64,000 nucleotides of DNA from positions 1,302,001 through 1,366,000 of the forward strand of contig JASISA010000026.1 in the NCBI GenBank assembly GCA_031771865.1, read 5' to 3'. Below, one piece after another: positions 44,512 to 54,449 of the stretch (the first letter of the stretch is position 1; each line of letters opens with the position of its first letter). Made by a program: the position numbers and the translations under genes. Source of the stretch: Nothophaeocryptopus gaeumannii. Taxonomy: Eukaryota; Ascomycota; Dothideomycetes; Mycosphaerellales; Mycosphaerellaceae. The notes under the pieces are model-generated. The model saw nothing but the letters and a program-made list of their open reading frames with translations. It had not been told where the DNA came from and did no database searches.

Positions 44512-46575
44512 CTATGGAGTACCAACCTCCTTGCCCGTGAACCGTAAGCGATAAAAGCAAGTATGGTCATCTGAGCCCCAGTTGGTCAAAGCACGAACCA
44601 CGATATTCTGCGTCTCGATGCCATATGTCTCGGCATCACGCCTGATCGCGAAGCCCTGCATGTAGTTGAAATTGTGGATGTCGTATCTCTCTGCGCCAAG
44701 GCAGACCCAATTCTTCTCTCCACGCGGCGGCTTGCCTTGGCAAGCGTTTACGACTTCGAACTGTACTTGACGTATAAGGTCTTGAATACGCCTGGCTTCC
44801 TTGGCGCTGGCAACCTGCGCCCAGATCTCGAAGTCTTTGGGTGCTGATTTGATGTCGCGAGTCGCAGCCGCGGGTATGTGTTCGATGATGAGTTCTTCTG
44901 GGTAGATCTTCCAGCCAAGCTTGACGCCAATCTGTGCAAGACCTCTCTCGTCTGATGAGGGTGCTGCGCACCAACAGTCCGTGGCGTCTTCCCATGATCG
45001 CAAAGCCATTGCTGCGGAGTTGGGATAAGCGCGAGCTGCCCCGCTGAGACCCCAGGCCCATTGACTCCAAGTCTGCGCTGCTGGGAGTCTGGTATCCGAG
45101 GTCAAACGAGGGTTGACCATTGCATTGAGACCGGGAGCGAAGTAGTTCACATGCTGGAGTATCCTATACAAGTTGGCAATCATAACGGTTTGGGCAATCT
45201 CCTTGATGTGCGCTTTAGCCATGGCCATGACTTCGGACCTGGAGATGACTTCTTCTGCCGTTTTCTTGGAGACATCGGTCATTTCCAGTCGGAATTGGCG
45301 TAGCGTCTCGTCCAGGTGGTCTTGGTTGGAACGGCTGGTCTCGGCAATGGCGGCAAGCAGATCCTCACGGCTGATGAGTTGCCGTGAGAGGGCAAACGAG
45401 TCGAAGCTCTCCTCGGCGGAATCACGAATGATCGCCTGGAGTTTTCCCTCGTTGGCCTGGAGAAAGTTCTCCCAGAGAAGAGACGAGTCTTCTTGGGAGC
45501 TCATCTTTTGCTCCAGCGCCTTCCAGAAGAGTGTGGGAATGACCCACTTGCCATTCTCTTCTTTGGCCACCACAGTCCGGGGGAGGATCTCTTCCAGCTG
45601 GCCGAGGGTAGCTTGCTGCACCTCGAGTTTCTGGCGCAGGCTGGCCGTCGCTCTCTCGTTCTGATCGATGCCGTGGAAGAGGTCGGAGTTTATGAATGGC
45701 TGCGTAGTCGATACATTGAGGCCGGGGAGATTCATGGTGTGAGCCATGCGGTGAAAAGCCGCCACCCGGTAAGGCTCCCACGAAGCTGGGAGGGCGACGC
45801 GTGCACCTGCGTACACAGCGCCGTAGACCAACGACGCGAGGCCGAGAACGAAAATGAGCACGAGCATCACCTTGGTGAGGATACCCTTCGCACTCGTATC
45901 AGCATACAGCCGGGACAGATAGCGTGGCACGGCATGGATAAATACCGTGGAGGAGCGTGGTTCGTAGGCGGCGTTCTCATCAGAGGCAGGCCGAGCTGGA
46001 GGCGCGGGAGGAGGCATGGATGGCGCGGTCTGTGTCTTCTGCGGTGCAGGTGCGGAGATATACGCTGCGGATTCTTGGACTCCAGTGCTGGGTCGGATCT
46101 GGCCTGAGGTGTCGTCTCCGAAGCCATTGATTGATGCCGTGCCATTGATGTGGTTGCTGGTATGCTCAGGGTCCTCGCGGTCCTCTGGGACGAGAAGTTG
46201 GTTGGTAGATTTGCGACCACGCCGGGCAGGAGTTGGCTGGCGTGCAGAGAAAGTGGGCGGTTCGAGATCTTCTTGGTCCTCTTCTTCTTCAATTGAATCC
46301 TCTTGGATGGGAGTTTTGGTTGCTGCTTTTCGTCCTCGCTTGGCAGGAGTTGGTTCTCGAGAAGGTGCTTTTGTGCTCGCACGAGTGACGCGGGTATTTT
46401 GAAAGGCGTCATTGAAGTCTGTGGCCGACGTGCGGACTTGCTGGGTCAGACTGGCCTTGCCCTGGGCGCCATATGCATGTGACATGCGTGACTGGATAGC
46501 TGGTAGAGGTTGAGGTTGAGGTGTGTTGCCGCGTGAGCGCGTGACGCGTGTTGGTTGGGGTGTAGCACCAGCCAT
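44512..46575 (-). CDS. SUN-domain inner nuclear membrane protein
   Basis: Single exon, 687 aa. The N-terminal 205 residues face the nucleoplasm by family topology and hold two near-identical AT-hook-like basic motifs, TPAKRGRKAATKT (about 76-88) and TPARRGRKSTNQ (about 115-126). One transmembrane segment lies at about 232-257 (ILTKVMLVLIFVLGLASLVY). A lumenal coiled coil spans about 300-450 (LRQKLEVQQATLGQLEEILP). The SUN domain spans roughly 490-687 (DCWCAAPSSDERGLAQIGVK, IIEHIPAAATRDIKSAPKDF, IVVRALTNWGSDDHTCFYRL). Sad1-type SUN proteins bridge chromatin or the spindle pole body to KASH proteins across the nuclear envelope. The spacing fits Sad1/Slp1-like fungal SUN proteins. Confidence 0.9.
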   Translation of the reverse strand: MAGATPQPTRVTRSRGNTPQPQPLPAIQSRMSHAYGAQGKASLTQQVRTSATDFNDAFQNTRVTRASTKAPSREPTPAKRGRKAATKTPIQEDSIEEEEDQEDLEPPTFSARQPTPARRGRKSTNQLLVPEDREDPEHTSNHINGTASINGFGDDTSGQIRPSTGVQESAAYISAPAPQKTQTAPSMPPPAPPARPASDENAAYEPRSSTVFIHAVPRYLSRLYADTSAKGILTKVMLVLIFVLGLASLVYGAVYAGARVALPASWEPYRVAAFHRMAHTMNLPGLNVSTTQPFINSDLFHGIDQNERATASLRQKLEVQQATLGQLEEILPRTVVAKEENGKWVIPTLFWKALEQKMSSQEDSSLLWENFLQANEGKLQAIIRDSAEESFDSFALSRQLISREDLLAAIAETSRSNQDHLDETLRQFRLEMTDVSKKTAEEVISRSEVMAMAKAHIKEIAQTVMIANLYRILQHVNYFAPGLNAMVNPRLTSDTRLPAAQTWSQWAWGLSGAARAYPNSAAMALRSWEDATDCWCAAPSSDERGLAQIGVKLGWKIYPEELIIEHIPAAATRDIKSAPKDFEIWAQVASAKEARRIQDLIRQVQFEVVNACQGKPPRGEKNWVCLGAERYDIHNFNYMQGFAIRRDAETYGIETQNIVVRALTNWGSDDHTCFYRLRFTGKEVGTP

Positions 46576-47767
46576 GCTGGTGGGAGAAGATGAGTGTGAG
46601 GGTAAAGGTAGAGGAAGGTCAAGAAGCTTGGAGGGTTGAGATTGTCGTGGTGAGGAAGAAGTCCGTGGAATCGCAGATTGATATAGAAGTGTTCTGAGCT
46701 TGGATGCACGCTAGCGTCGAGTATTGTCGGCAGGGTCTTATTGTTGAACTTTGATTCGCAATTGTTAATTGTCACATGCGCCAACAATAGCAACTTATGG
46801 ATGAAGGTCGCGACGCGTATTGTGGGCACATGTCGATGGTTTATAGAAGGTGTGAGAAGATTGTGTCGATGTTTGCGGAAATGTCATGATGCATTCCGGA
46901 AGCGCATTGTGTACCCAGCCACCCCACCCAACCCACCCCAGCGGGTAGGCGGATAGGTCTGCGGCTCTGCGGGAGGCTGCATTTTTAGCGCATCCTTCCA
47001 CAGTTCGATGCTGGAACATGGACCCCGCGTGCGTTTGGTGGATCGACTCGACACTCTCTCTTGACTTCAGCTCCTACAACAATACCACACCTTGCTATTG
47101 ATGCAAGGACTACCATTGTTGTCGTCCGCTCAACGAGGCTGTCACTCCCAGGCATTCGTCTCGACGACACAGACGCGGGCTTGGACAATACCTCCTCAAT
47201 AAGATTGTTCGTTGCAAGCCCTCAAGACGCAACATCTGGTCGGAATGCTACGTAACCAGACGAATTCGCAGTTTTTGGACTCCAATGACCTCCTAGTGCA
47301 AGACGCGTTCTGTTCAGACTCACCACTTCTACCCTACTGCCATATCAGGATCAAGCAATTTACGTTCGTGACCTGCGTTTTCGGGAAAATCTCACTGGAC
47401 ATCTTCTCAGTCGCCGAGATGTGGAGGTGGGGCTGTTCTTTGATGCATTGCCAATCTTGGGAACGCTTTCCACAGCCAGCTGGCCACCGGCAAGACCGTC
47501 CACTATGGTGCCTTCGTCCCGATGGCATGATCGAGCGTGTCGTGATGAGAAGCTGCGAAAGTTGAGATGTCGAAGGTACAGGTTCGGTTTGCGACGTCCA
47601 CTTACCGAGACCCCTGCAACCTTCAAACTTTAAATCGGAAAGTACAGCTTTGACAAAGCTCCCTCTCCCCACCGACTCGCATAGACGCATACATTACCAG
47701 AGACCCAGCGCAATCCAGATCGCATTCTCCCAACCTTCCCAGATCCGAGATAATAATATTCAACGAA
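46576..47767. other. Divergent intergenic region
   Basis: 1.2 kb between the SUN gene start and the epimerase start. A CCACCCCACCCAACCC-type tract lies near 46921-46940. No gene is supported; short frames overlap on both strands. Confidence 0.5.
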
Positions 47768-49037
47768 ATGGTTGTGGGATCAGTCCTCGTCACCGGGTGT
47801 GTTCCATTGAAACCTCCAACCCCTACACCTTCATGAGCCAATGCAACTCAATCAACACGCTTCGACGAGTATTCGGACCAAGTGGCTGACAACCTGTGTC
47901 TCACAGTGGCACCGGCTACATCGGCTCCTTCACTACACTCGCCCTTCTCGAAGCCGACTACAAGGTCGTCATCGTCGACAACCTCTACAACTCCTCCGAC
48001 GAGGTCCTCAATCGAATTGAGCTGATCAGCGGGAAGCGACCCGAATACTACCAATGTGACATCACAGACGAGAAGAAGCTGGATGAGGTCTTCGACAAGC
48101 ACCCAGACATTGACAATGTCATCCACTTTGCCGCTCTGAAGGCTGTGGGAGAGTCGGGAGAGATCCCACTCAACTACTACAATGTCAACGTATACGGCAC
48201 ACTGTGCTTGTTGAGGAGCATGCAGAAGCACAACGTCACCAACATCGTCTTCTCTAGCAGTGCTACTGTCTACGGAGATGCGACCAGATTCCCCAACATG
48301 ATTCCCATTCCGGAAGAATGCCCGCTCGGCCCTACGAACCCTTACGGCAATACCAAGTTCACCGTCGAGACGATGATCACCGATTACATCAACTCAGAAA
48401 GAGCAAAGGCCGCGAAGGCAGGAAAAACCGGTGAAGAGTTCAACGCTGCCCTGTTGCGATACTTCAACCCTGCTGGAAGCCACCCAAGTGGTGTCATGGG
48501 TGAGGACCCGCAGGGCGTACCTTACAACCTCCTGCCGCTGCTGGCGCAGGTTGCCGTGGGCAAGAGGGAGAAGCTGCTCGTCTTCGGAGACGGTATGTAT
48601 GACTGAGCTTTGGGCAACATGTGCAATGCTGACTTGTGCCAGACTACGCTTCCAAAGACGGCACTGCCATTCGCGACTACATCCACATCCTCGACTTGGC
48701 TGAGGGTCACCTTGTCGCGCTCAACCACCTCCGCTCGAACCATCCCGGTGTTCGCGCCTGGAACCTCGGAACGGGCAAGGGTAGCACTGTTTACGACATG
48801 ATCAAGGCTTTCAGTGCTGCTGTGGGTCGTGACTTGCCGTACGAAGTCGTTGGCCGCCGACCCGGTGACGTCCTTGACCTGACTGCCAACCCAACTCGCG
48901 CAAACAGAGAGCTTGGGTGGAAGGCGAAGCACACACTCGAGGAGGCATGTTCGGACCTGTGGAGGTGGACTGAGAACAACCCACAAGGTTACAGACAGCA
49001 ACCACCGAAGGACTTTGTGGATGCCTTGAGGCATTAG
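47768..49037 (+). CDS. UDP-glucose 4-epimerase
   Basis: Three exons (47768-47796, 47907-48592, 48643-49037; introns 110 and 50 bp) give 369 aa. The first exon is only 29 bp (MVVGSVLVTG), and splicing completes the NAD-binding GGTGYIGS. Other landmarks are the catalytic serine/threonine block SSSATVYGD, the YxxxK in NPYGNTKFTVE, the RYFNPAGSHPSG strand, and FGDDYASKDGTAIRDYIH across the third exon junction. The enzyme interconverts UDP-glucose and UDP-galactose, feeding the Leloir pathway and galactose-containing glycans. It lacks the C-terminal mutarotase domain of yeast Gal10. A UDP-glucose dehydrogenase using the same substrate lies 8 kb downstream. Confidence 0.95.
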
Positions 49038-49449
49038 AAGCAGTGTCGCTAGAAGCAGTGTCGCGATTAGGTGTCACGAAATGGGAAGAGATAATTGCAT
49101 ATCATGGGGTCAGACGAGGAAGCATCACGAATTGGATACCCAGCAATAAGGCGTGTAGTTGCGATTTGATTGCATAGTGGGTACAGTGTGTTGGACATAG
49201 AACCGGAAAAGCGCTTGCATGTAAAGATTGAATAGATCTTCACAAGCCTCATAACGGCATGACACACTCACTGACTCGTGAACTCTTCACTTTTCTTTTT
49301 CGCGCAACAAATGAATCCAGAAATCCGCGTGACGTAGCTGCTTCCCAGGCATTGAGAAGTTCGAATGCACACCTCACCTCATCGCAACTTGCACTCACGC
49401 CAAATTCTGTCCGCGGCAAGCAGCGACCTCACGAAGGAAGCTCATCAAA
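49038..49449. other. Intergenic spacer, no gene seen
   Basis: 3' flank of the epimerase and promoter of the decapping gene. Nothing distinct was recognised. Confidence 0.45.
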
Positions 49450-50472
49450 ATGCCAACCAAACCACCCGTGATCGGCACAGGCGATACCTCCGCCAACGCC
49501 CTTATCACGCGCTTCAAATTCACAAAACTCCTCAACTCCGACCAACAAGGCCGCCGCATCATCCTCCAAGGAACCATTGGCGGCGAACCCGCACTCCTCC
49601 TCGCAGAACGAGGGGCTTTCTCCACAGAGGAGAAATATCTGTCCTCTTTCAACCGGCTCCTCACACATGTGAAGAATCTGGGGGATAATGATATCTACCG
49701 CTGGTATTTGGCGAATTCGATGACAGAGGATAGCAAAGACGAATGGACGCCGAGTGATTTGAAGATTAATCTCATCTACCCAGCTACGGAGAAACATATC
49801 CGGAAGTATTCGTTTCAGCAGAGCAGGGTGGTGGTTGAAACGCCGGAGATTTACGAGAGGTATGTGAGGCCTTATATGGAGGCTTGTAGGGATGAGGGGA
49901 GACTGAATTGGGTGTTTAATATTTTGGAGGGGAAGTCAGAGCAGGAGAATGTTTTGTATCGCTCAAACCAAAAAGCAGAAGGAGGAGGAGGGGGGGAGGG
50001 AGGGAGAGATGGCTTTCTGTTATTGCCGGATTTGAATTGGGATCGCAAAACCGTCTCCGCGCTGCATTTGTTGGCGTTGGTAGAGAGGAGGGATATCTGG
50101 TCTGTGAGGGATTTGAAGAAGAAAGATGTTCCCTGGCTCCGTCACCTCCGCTCCACGCTCGCGAAAACGGCTACGAAACTCTACCCCGGCGTCGAGGAGG
50201 ATATGCTCAAGTTTTACGTCCACTACCAGCCGACATACTATCATTTTCATGTACACATTGTGCATGTGAGTCTGGATGCTACAGGGACGCAGGCGGTGGG
50301 GAAGGCGCTTGGGCTGGATCACATCATCTCGCAACTGGAGAACTTGGCTGGTGGAGAGGAAGTGGGCATGGAGAAGGTGGAGTTGAGTTATACGTTGGGA
50401 GAGGAGAGTGAATTGTGGCAGGGGATTTATGCGCCGTTGAAGGAGGGGAGGAAGCCGCTTGTGGGAGGGTGA
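49450..50472 (+). CDS. Scavenger m7GpppX diphosphatase (DcpS)
   Basis: Single exon, 340 aa. The N-terminal domain-swapped part (LITRFKFTKLLNSDQQGRRI; ERGAFSTEEKYLSS) precedes the cap-binding DLNWDRK segment (about 194-200). The HIT motif is HFHVHIVH at 265-272, with H269 as the expected nucleophile. The enzyme hydrolyses cap dinucleotides left after 3'-5' mRNA decay, in cytosol and nucleus. An unusual glycine-rich insert (KAEGGGGGEGGRDG, about 175-188) sits in the loop before the cap-binding segment. Confidence 0.93.
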   Translation: MPTKPPVIGTGDTSANALITRFKFTKLLNSDQQGRRIILQGTIGGEPALLLAERGAFSTEEKYLSSFNRLLTHVKNLGDNDIYRWYLANSMTEDSKDEWTPSDLKINLIYPATEKHIRKYSFQQSRVVVETPEIYERYVRPYMEACRDEGRLNWVFNILEGKSEQENVLYRSNQKAEGGGGGEGGRDGFLLLPDLNWDRKTVSALHLLALVERRDIWSVRDLKKKDVPWLRHLRSTLAKTATKLYPGVEEDMLKFYVHYQPTYYHFHVHIVHVSLDATGTQAVGKALGLDHIISQLENLAGGEEVGMEKVELSYTLGEESELWQGIYAPLKEGRKPLVGG

Positions 50473-50896
50473 AGGGAGGTACAGTGTTTGGCGGAAACGG
50501 TCGTGGAGGGCCGAAAAATCGTCTCCGCTCTCTCATGCGGCAAAAGATGGAGCAGTCATTTGCGTCCGCATGAGCAGCCCTGGTCATTATAGCCGCTCTC
50601 GAGAATCTCGAAGGGAAGCAATGCTGCCTATCTGTATCTCGATTTTGCATCGTATGGTAACGCAGGTAGCGACGAGTGCCATCATTTACAGGCCATAGCG
50701 AAATGACTGGACCCTTTCAAACATCTGCTTCTGGGTTCAGGAAGATCAGCCACCTTTCACATGCAAACGCCGGGCTGACGCAAGGCCAGAAATCACTACC
50801 GAAGACCGTATTTCGTCTCGCGGAAATTCTCAATCGACCCGTCATGACAACACACAAGAAGCACGGTACTCTCACATCGTGTACAAGGTCATCTTC
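50473..50896. other. Intergenic spacer, no gene seen
   Basis: Lies between DcpS and the secreted protein and presumably holds the latter's promoter. Confidence 0.4.
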
Positions 50897-51507
50897 ATGT
50901 ATAGAGCTCCGCTGCTCGCTTTGCTCACCCTGATGGCTGGCATCTTGACAGCTTGGCAGCCCGATGATGGTCAATCGAGACGCTTCGAATGCGCCCTTCA
51001 GCTCGATCTCATCGTGAACCGATGGGACAGCGCCAACTGCAAGGGCAAGCCAATCGAGCAGCACATGATGGGCTTATGGGCGCCGTCACAAGGCATCAAG
51101 GTCCACCGAAGTATGTTCTAATCTCCTTCTAGATCTCGTCCATGCTCTTCGAGAAGGTACTGATGTTTCGGCCTAGGCGAATGTCACACCTTCAACGACA
51201 CCGTCCCATTCAACTCCGTCAAATACGACACATTGTTCCACGACGCCCGCGAGACTACAAGCTGCCATGGGGAATGTGCCATGCGGTGGTATGAACAACC
51301 GCAATGTCAGAGACTGCCTCCTGTGACTTTGCGAGATGTAAGTTTGTGTCTGTCAGAGAATGGATGGGGACATTCTTCGCTCCGCTGCAGGCAGCAGCAT
51401 ATGAGCTGGGCGAGTACTGGGACGTCTCGGAAGGTTGGATGAAGAGCTTCATGTGGACGTGTTCTGGTGTCTGTAATGGGACTGACGATAAGGAGGATGA
51501 GCATTGA
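50897..51507 (+). CDS. Small secreted cysteine-rich protein
   Basis: Three exons (50897-51110, 51177-51337, 51391-51507; introns 66 and 53 bp, all GT...AG and in phase) give 163 aa. The N-terminus MYRAPLLALLTLMAGILTAW is a good signal peptide, with cleavage likely after about residue 20. The mature chain is about 140 residues with eight cysteines (RRFEC, SANCK, RSECH, TTSCH, HGECA, QPQCQ, TWTC-type, SGVCNG), an even number suited to disulfides. There is no transmembrane segment or GPI signal. No family is recognised. Size, secretion signal and cysteine content fit a candidate effector or apoplastic protein, which is inference. It lies inside the sugar-nucleotide and glycosyltransferase region. 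Confidence 0.6.
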
Positions 51508-52299
51508 GGAGCGATCTGCAGGTTTCGCATCTCCCGGGAAGGTCAAGCCATAAAAGTCACTCACATGGTTGCCGAATCATCCCACGCCACCGATTGGAGC
51601 AACACTAGCGCGGCGACCAGAATGGATATGGAGACTCAAAAGACGATACTTTCCTCTATTCTCTGGATCAGAACTGATATCAACGTACTTTCCTCTTTTG
51701 GCCAGCCACGAGGCCGATGGAAGCGCGGCTAATCCGCTACATTCGATGACATATCTCGATTGCAAACCGCCGCATATGCAGTGGCTTTTCAAAATCTATC
51801 GGGAGACGCTAGTCCTCAGTGCGACTATGATAAGGAGAACAGTACTACTCAGCTCATGATCCTTATCAGCGCACCCATTTCCGTTGACGTCCTGAACAAC
51901 TTGATATAAAAGGCCCATTGCGTCCAGTACAAGCGAGAGGGTTGTTCAAGTAAGCGCAGTCCAAAACTTTCAAAGTCTGCAGCTGCTGATTATGTGAAGG
52001 CAATCCTGGGGAGTTCGACTCCTGTATGGCGAATGTCATACTCTCCATCTCCAGAGGATCTCAATAGATGGGCCGGTGGCTATGCTCTCAGACTCATGCT
52101 CGGTCTGTTGAGCCAGATCCGATCACGGAGACGACGATGGTGCCAACAACCTCCTTTCATTCCTCTCCAACATTACTGTGAAGAATGCTCTTCGGACGTG
52201 AGTGAGGCCCCGACCCTGAGCACAAGTCGTCGGAATTTAACATGTATCCAATCGAACAAAATTTCTGCATACAAACACCTTGCTGTACAACCGATTCCC
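51508..52299. other. Intergenic region, no gene seen
   Basis: About 790 bp between convergent genes. Nothing recognisable was found; a tRNA-like ggagttcgactcc near 52013 does not fold into a cloverleaf. Confidence 0.45.
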
Positions 52300-53850
52300 T
52301 TACCAAACATCTCCAATCAAATTCTCCCAAGGCCCAAGGTCATCCAAAAACACATCCCTCGCATACTCCGGCCTCCCACAGACATCCTGCCATTCATGAA
52401 AGTTCTTGTCAACAGAGTTGACGCCAGCTTTCCCAGGAGTCGGCGCGTAATACCTCCTCTTCACCGGATCCTGCTTCGTGGGAGCCAGCACCGCAACGGG
52501 GATGTCAGGGAACCATGCATGTGAGTCCAGCAGCTTACGTCCATGAGGTTGAAAGAAGAGTTTTCCATACCACAATTGGGAGACCTTATCTTGAGGTGAA
52601 GATGATGGGTTGAAATGGAATGGATGGCGTTGGATCATAGCCGGGACAGTGTTGGTTTGGGGGTTGGTGAGCAACGAGACCTGGGACCAGGAGAGGTTTG
52701 GCAGCTTCGCGGAGAGAGTCCATAAAGGGGCTTGACTTTGGGCTATATCTTCGGGAAGGGGCAGTTGCTTGGTGAAGATTGCTTTGTCGCCGAAAGGAGA
52801 GGCAGCGTATCTCAGCTGCCCGTCGAAGTCTAATGTGATGCCAAAGTCCTGCTTGTCTTCCTTGATTGGCACTGTCGCGTCGCTTGGAGGGAGAGCAGCG
52901 ATGGCTCCGCGATGCATTGCTTGCTCGTATAGAAGCTGTGAGAAGATTCCAGATTCGTCGAAAGAGCCTCCAGTGTCGGCGATCTCCTTCGCTTTATGCA
53001 GCGCTCGCGCGTACATGGGCTCCAAAGCCTTGAGAGGTCCGATGACGAAGTCGTGGCTCAGATAGCGAAGCGATTTTCCAGAAGCTTGAAGTTCGAGGCA
53101 ACCCGTGCCATTGATACCAGACGATTGACAAGTGTCGTCTGCAGCGAACAAGACATCTGCTTTGAGTCCTTGAGCATCTACCGCCGCCTTTCCGAACATC
53201 GTCACAAGTCTCTCGTGCTCGCTGTCGCCGATCGCGAGGTATCTTCGAAGCAGGACTTCGGGTCGAAGCTGGAACCACGTCTTCTCGTTCCCAACGATGA
53301 GTACCGTATCTTCATCATTCTCCTCTGGTAGACTGCGAAGAAACCGGACGATGGCATGCAGCTTCAGAAAGACATCGCTGAGTGCTCGGCCTTGACCATC
53401 CTGTCTTGGTACCCACCCAACGACCCATGGAGGCGGATAGTCCAACACGGCTCCAGTAAGAAGTGTTTTGCAGAATTCCACAGAGGTTTCTTGCGTTGGT
53501 ATCACGACATGGAAACGGTGATCTTCCGACATTCCGTTGGTGTGCCATTGGAATGACACTTTGCTGGTCCTCCAGGACGACGAGATACTTTTCGTCGGCA
53601 GCAGGAGAGCAAGCAACACCAAGATCAATCCGATAGATAAAATGGCCAGCGGCGTGCGACGATTCGATTGCGAAAAGAATGCTCCGATGGGAGAAGGACT
53701 TGGCAGTGCTTGTTTCTCATCCTGCAAAAGTCCTTCTTCATCCTCAGTGCTTGTTCGCGAAGAAGGCGCGATCTGACGTCCAGACAAGATCTGCTGAAGT
53801 CGCAATTTGATGGCTTCCCGAAGAGAGCCTGGCAACGTGAAAAGCTTCAT
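52300..53850 (-). CDS. Type II membrane glycosyltransferase-like protein, degenerate copy
   Basis: Single exon, 516 aa. A cytosolic N-terminus (about 65 aa) is followed by one membrane anchor (TPLAILSIGLILVLLALLLP, 66-85), then a lumenal domain. It is paralogous to the protein at 60999-62609. Shared are the LRSLPE...DE segment, WFQLRPEVLLRRY (WLQLRPEVMIDRY in the other), IGPLKALEPMYARA, the LDFDGQLRYAA block, LFFQPHGRKLLDSH, and a WQDVCG ending. The order resembles the GT domain of procollagen-lysine glycosyltransferases (PLOD/LH3-like). Where the paralogue has a putative metal-binding DGYD (123-126), this protein has VGNEK (186-190), so the acidic pair is lost and it may be inactive or use another site. 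Likely Golgi-resident by topology. Confidence 0.7.
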   Translation of the reverse strand: MKLFTLPGSLREAIKLRLQQILSGRQIAPSSRTSTEDEEGLLQDEKQALPSPSPIGAFFSQSNRRTPLAILSIGLILVLLALLLPTKSISSSWRTSKVSFQWHTNGMSEDHRFHVVIPTQETSVEFCKTLLTGAVLDYPPPWVVGWVPRQDGQGRALSDVFLKLHAIVRFLRSLPEENDEDTVLIVGNEKTWFQLRPEVLLRRYLAIGDSEHERLVTMFGKAAVDAQGLKADVLFAADDTCQSSGINGTGCLELQASGKSLRYLSHDFVIGPLKALEPMYARALHKAKEIADTGGSFDESGIFSQLLYEQAMHRGAIAALPPSDATVPIKEDKQDFGITLDFDGQLRYAASPFGDKAIFTKQLPLPEDIAQSQAPLWTLSAKLPNLSWSQVSLLTNPQTNTVPAMIQRHPFHFNPSSSPQDKVSQLWYGKLFFQPHGRKLLDSHAWFPDIPVAVLAPTKQDPVKRRYYAPTPGKAGVNSVDKNFHEWQDVCGRPEYARDVFLDDLGPWENLIGDVW

Positions 53851-54449
53851 GGTGATACAGATCTGAAGTCAACGCTTTCAAACATAAGGAAGACAGCATG
53901 AGGTGGAGGAGTTCCTAGGACGTAGCACCTCCACCTGGAGTCATCAAGGACCGGCAAACAGACGAGGCCTGTCAACAATTCACAGACCCAGTCACCGCGG
54001 GTCGACCCCATCTTCAGCTGGCCCCTCCCCTTTCGCCCCCTTCGCCTTGGCCAGATAGCCGTAAGAGTAGGATCTGGCGTGCATTCCTCCTATGATCATC
54101 GCCAAGACGAGATGAAGACTCTAACGTCTCCAACGCTACTGGTCTGGCCCTTTTCTGGGCCACGTTCACCAAACTCCAATACACTTTGTGCCCTCTTCGA
54201 CTCAGGCATCGCGTTCCTTCCTATCATGTTGGTTTGTCCGAACAGAAGTGCCGTGGAGCGCGGGCGGCAGCCGAAAGCTTAGCGCGCATGGCACCACCAC
54301 TCCACCATGGACATGCCGAATACGGAAACCTTATCAAGACTGGGACATCGAAGCCGATGGTGATGGTCGTGTGCGAGCCGCATGACGAAGTGTGTGTGTG
54401 CAAATATCTTCGTTGAGTGCTGTACATGGTATATACAAGTCGCTATGCA
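53851..54449. other. Intergenic region, no gene seen
   Basis: 600 bp between the glycosyltransferase-like gene and the transporter. A short (GT)n tract lies near 54390. No gene seen. Confidence 0.45.

Noticed and set aside
52000..52025. tRNA T-loop-like ttcgactcc
   Set aside because: No acceptor, D or anticodon stems can be drawn around it.
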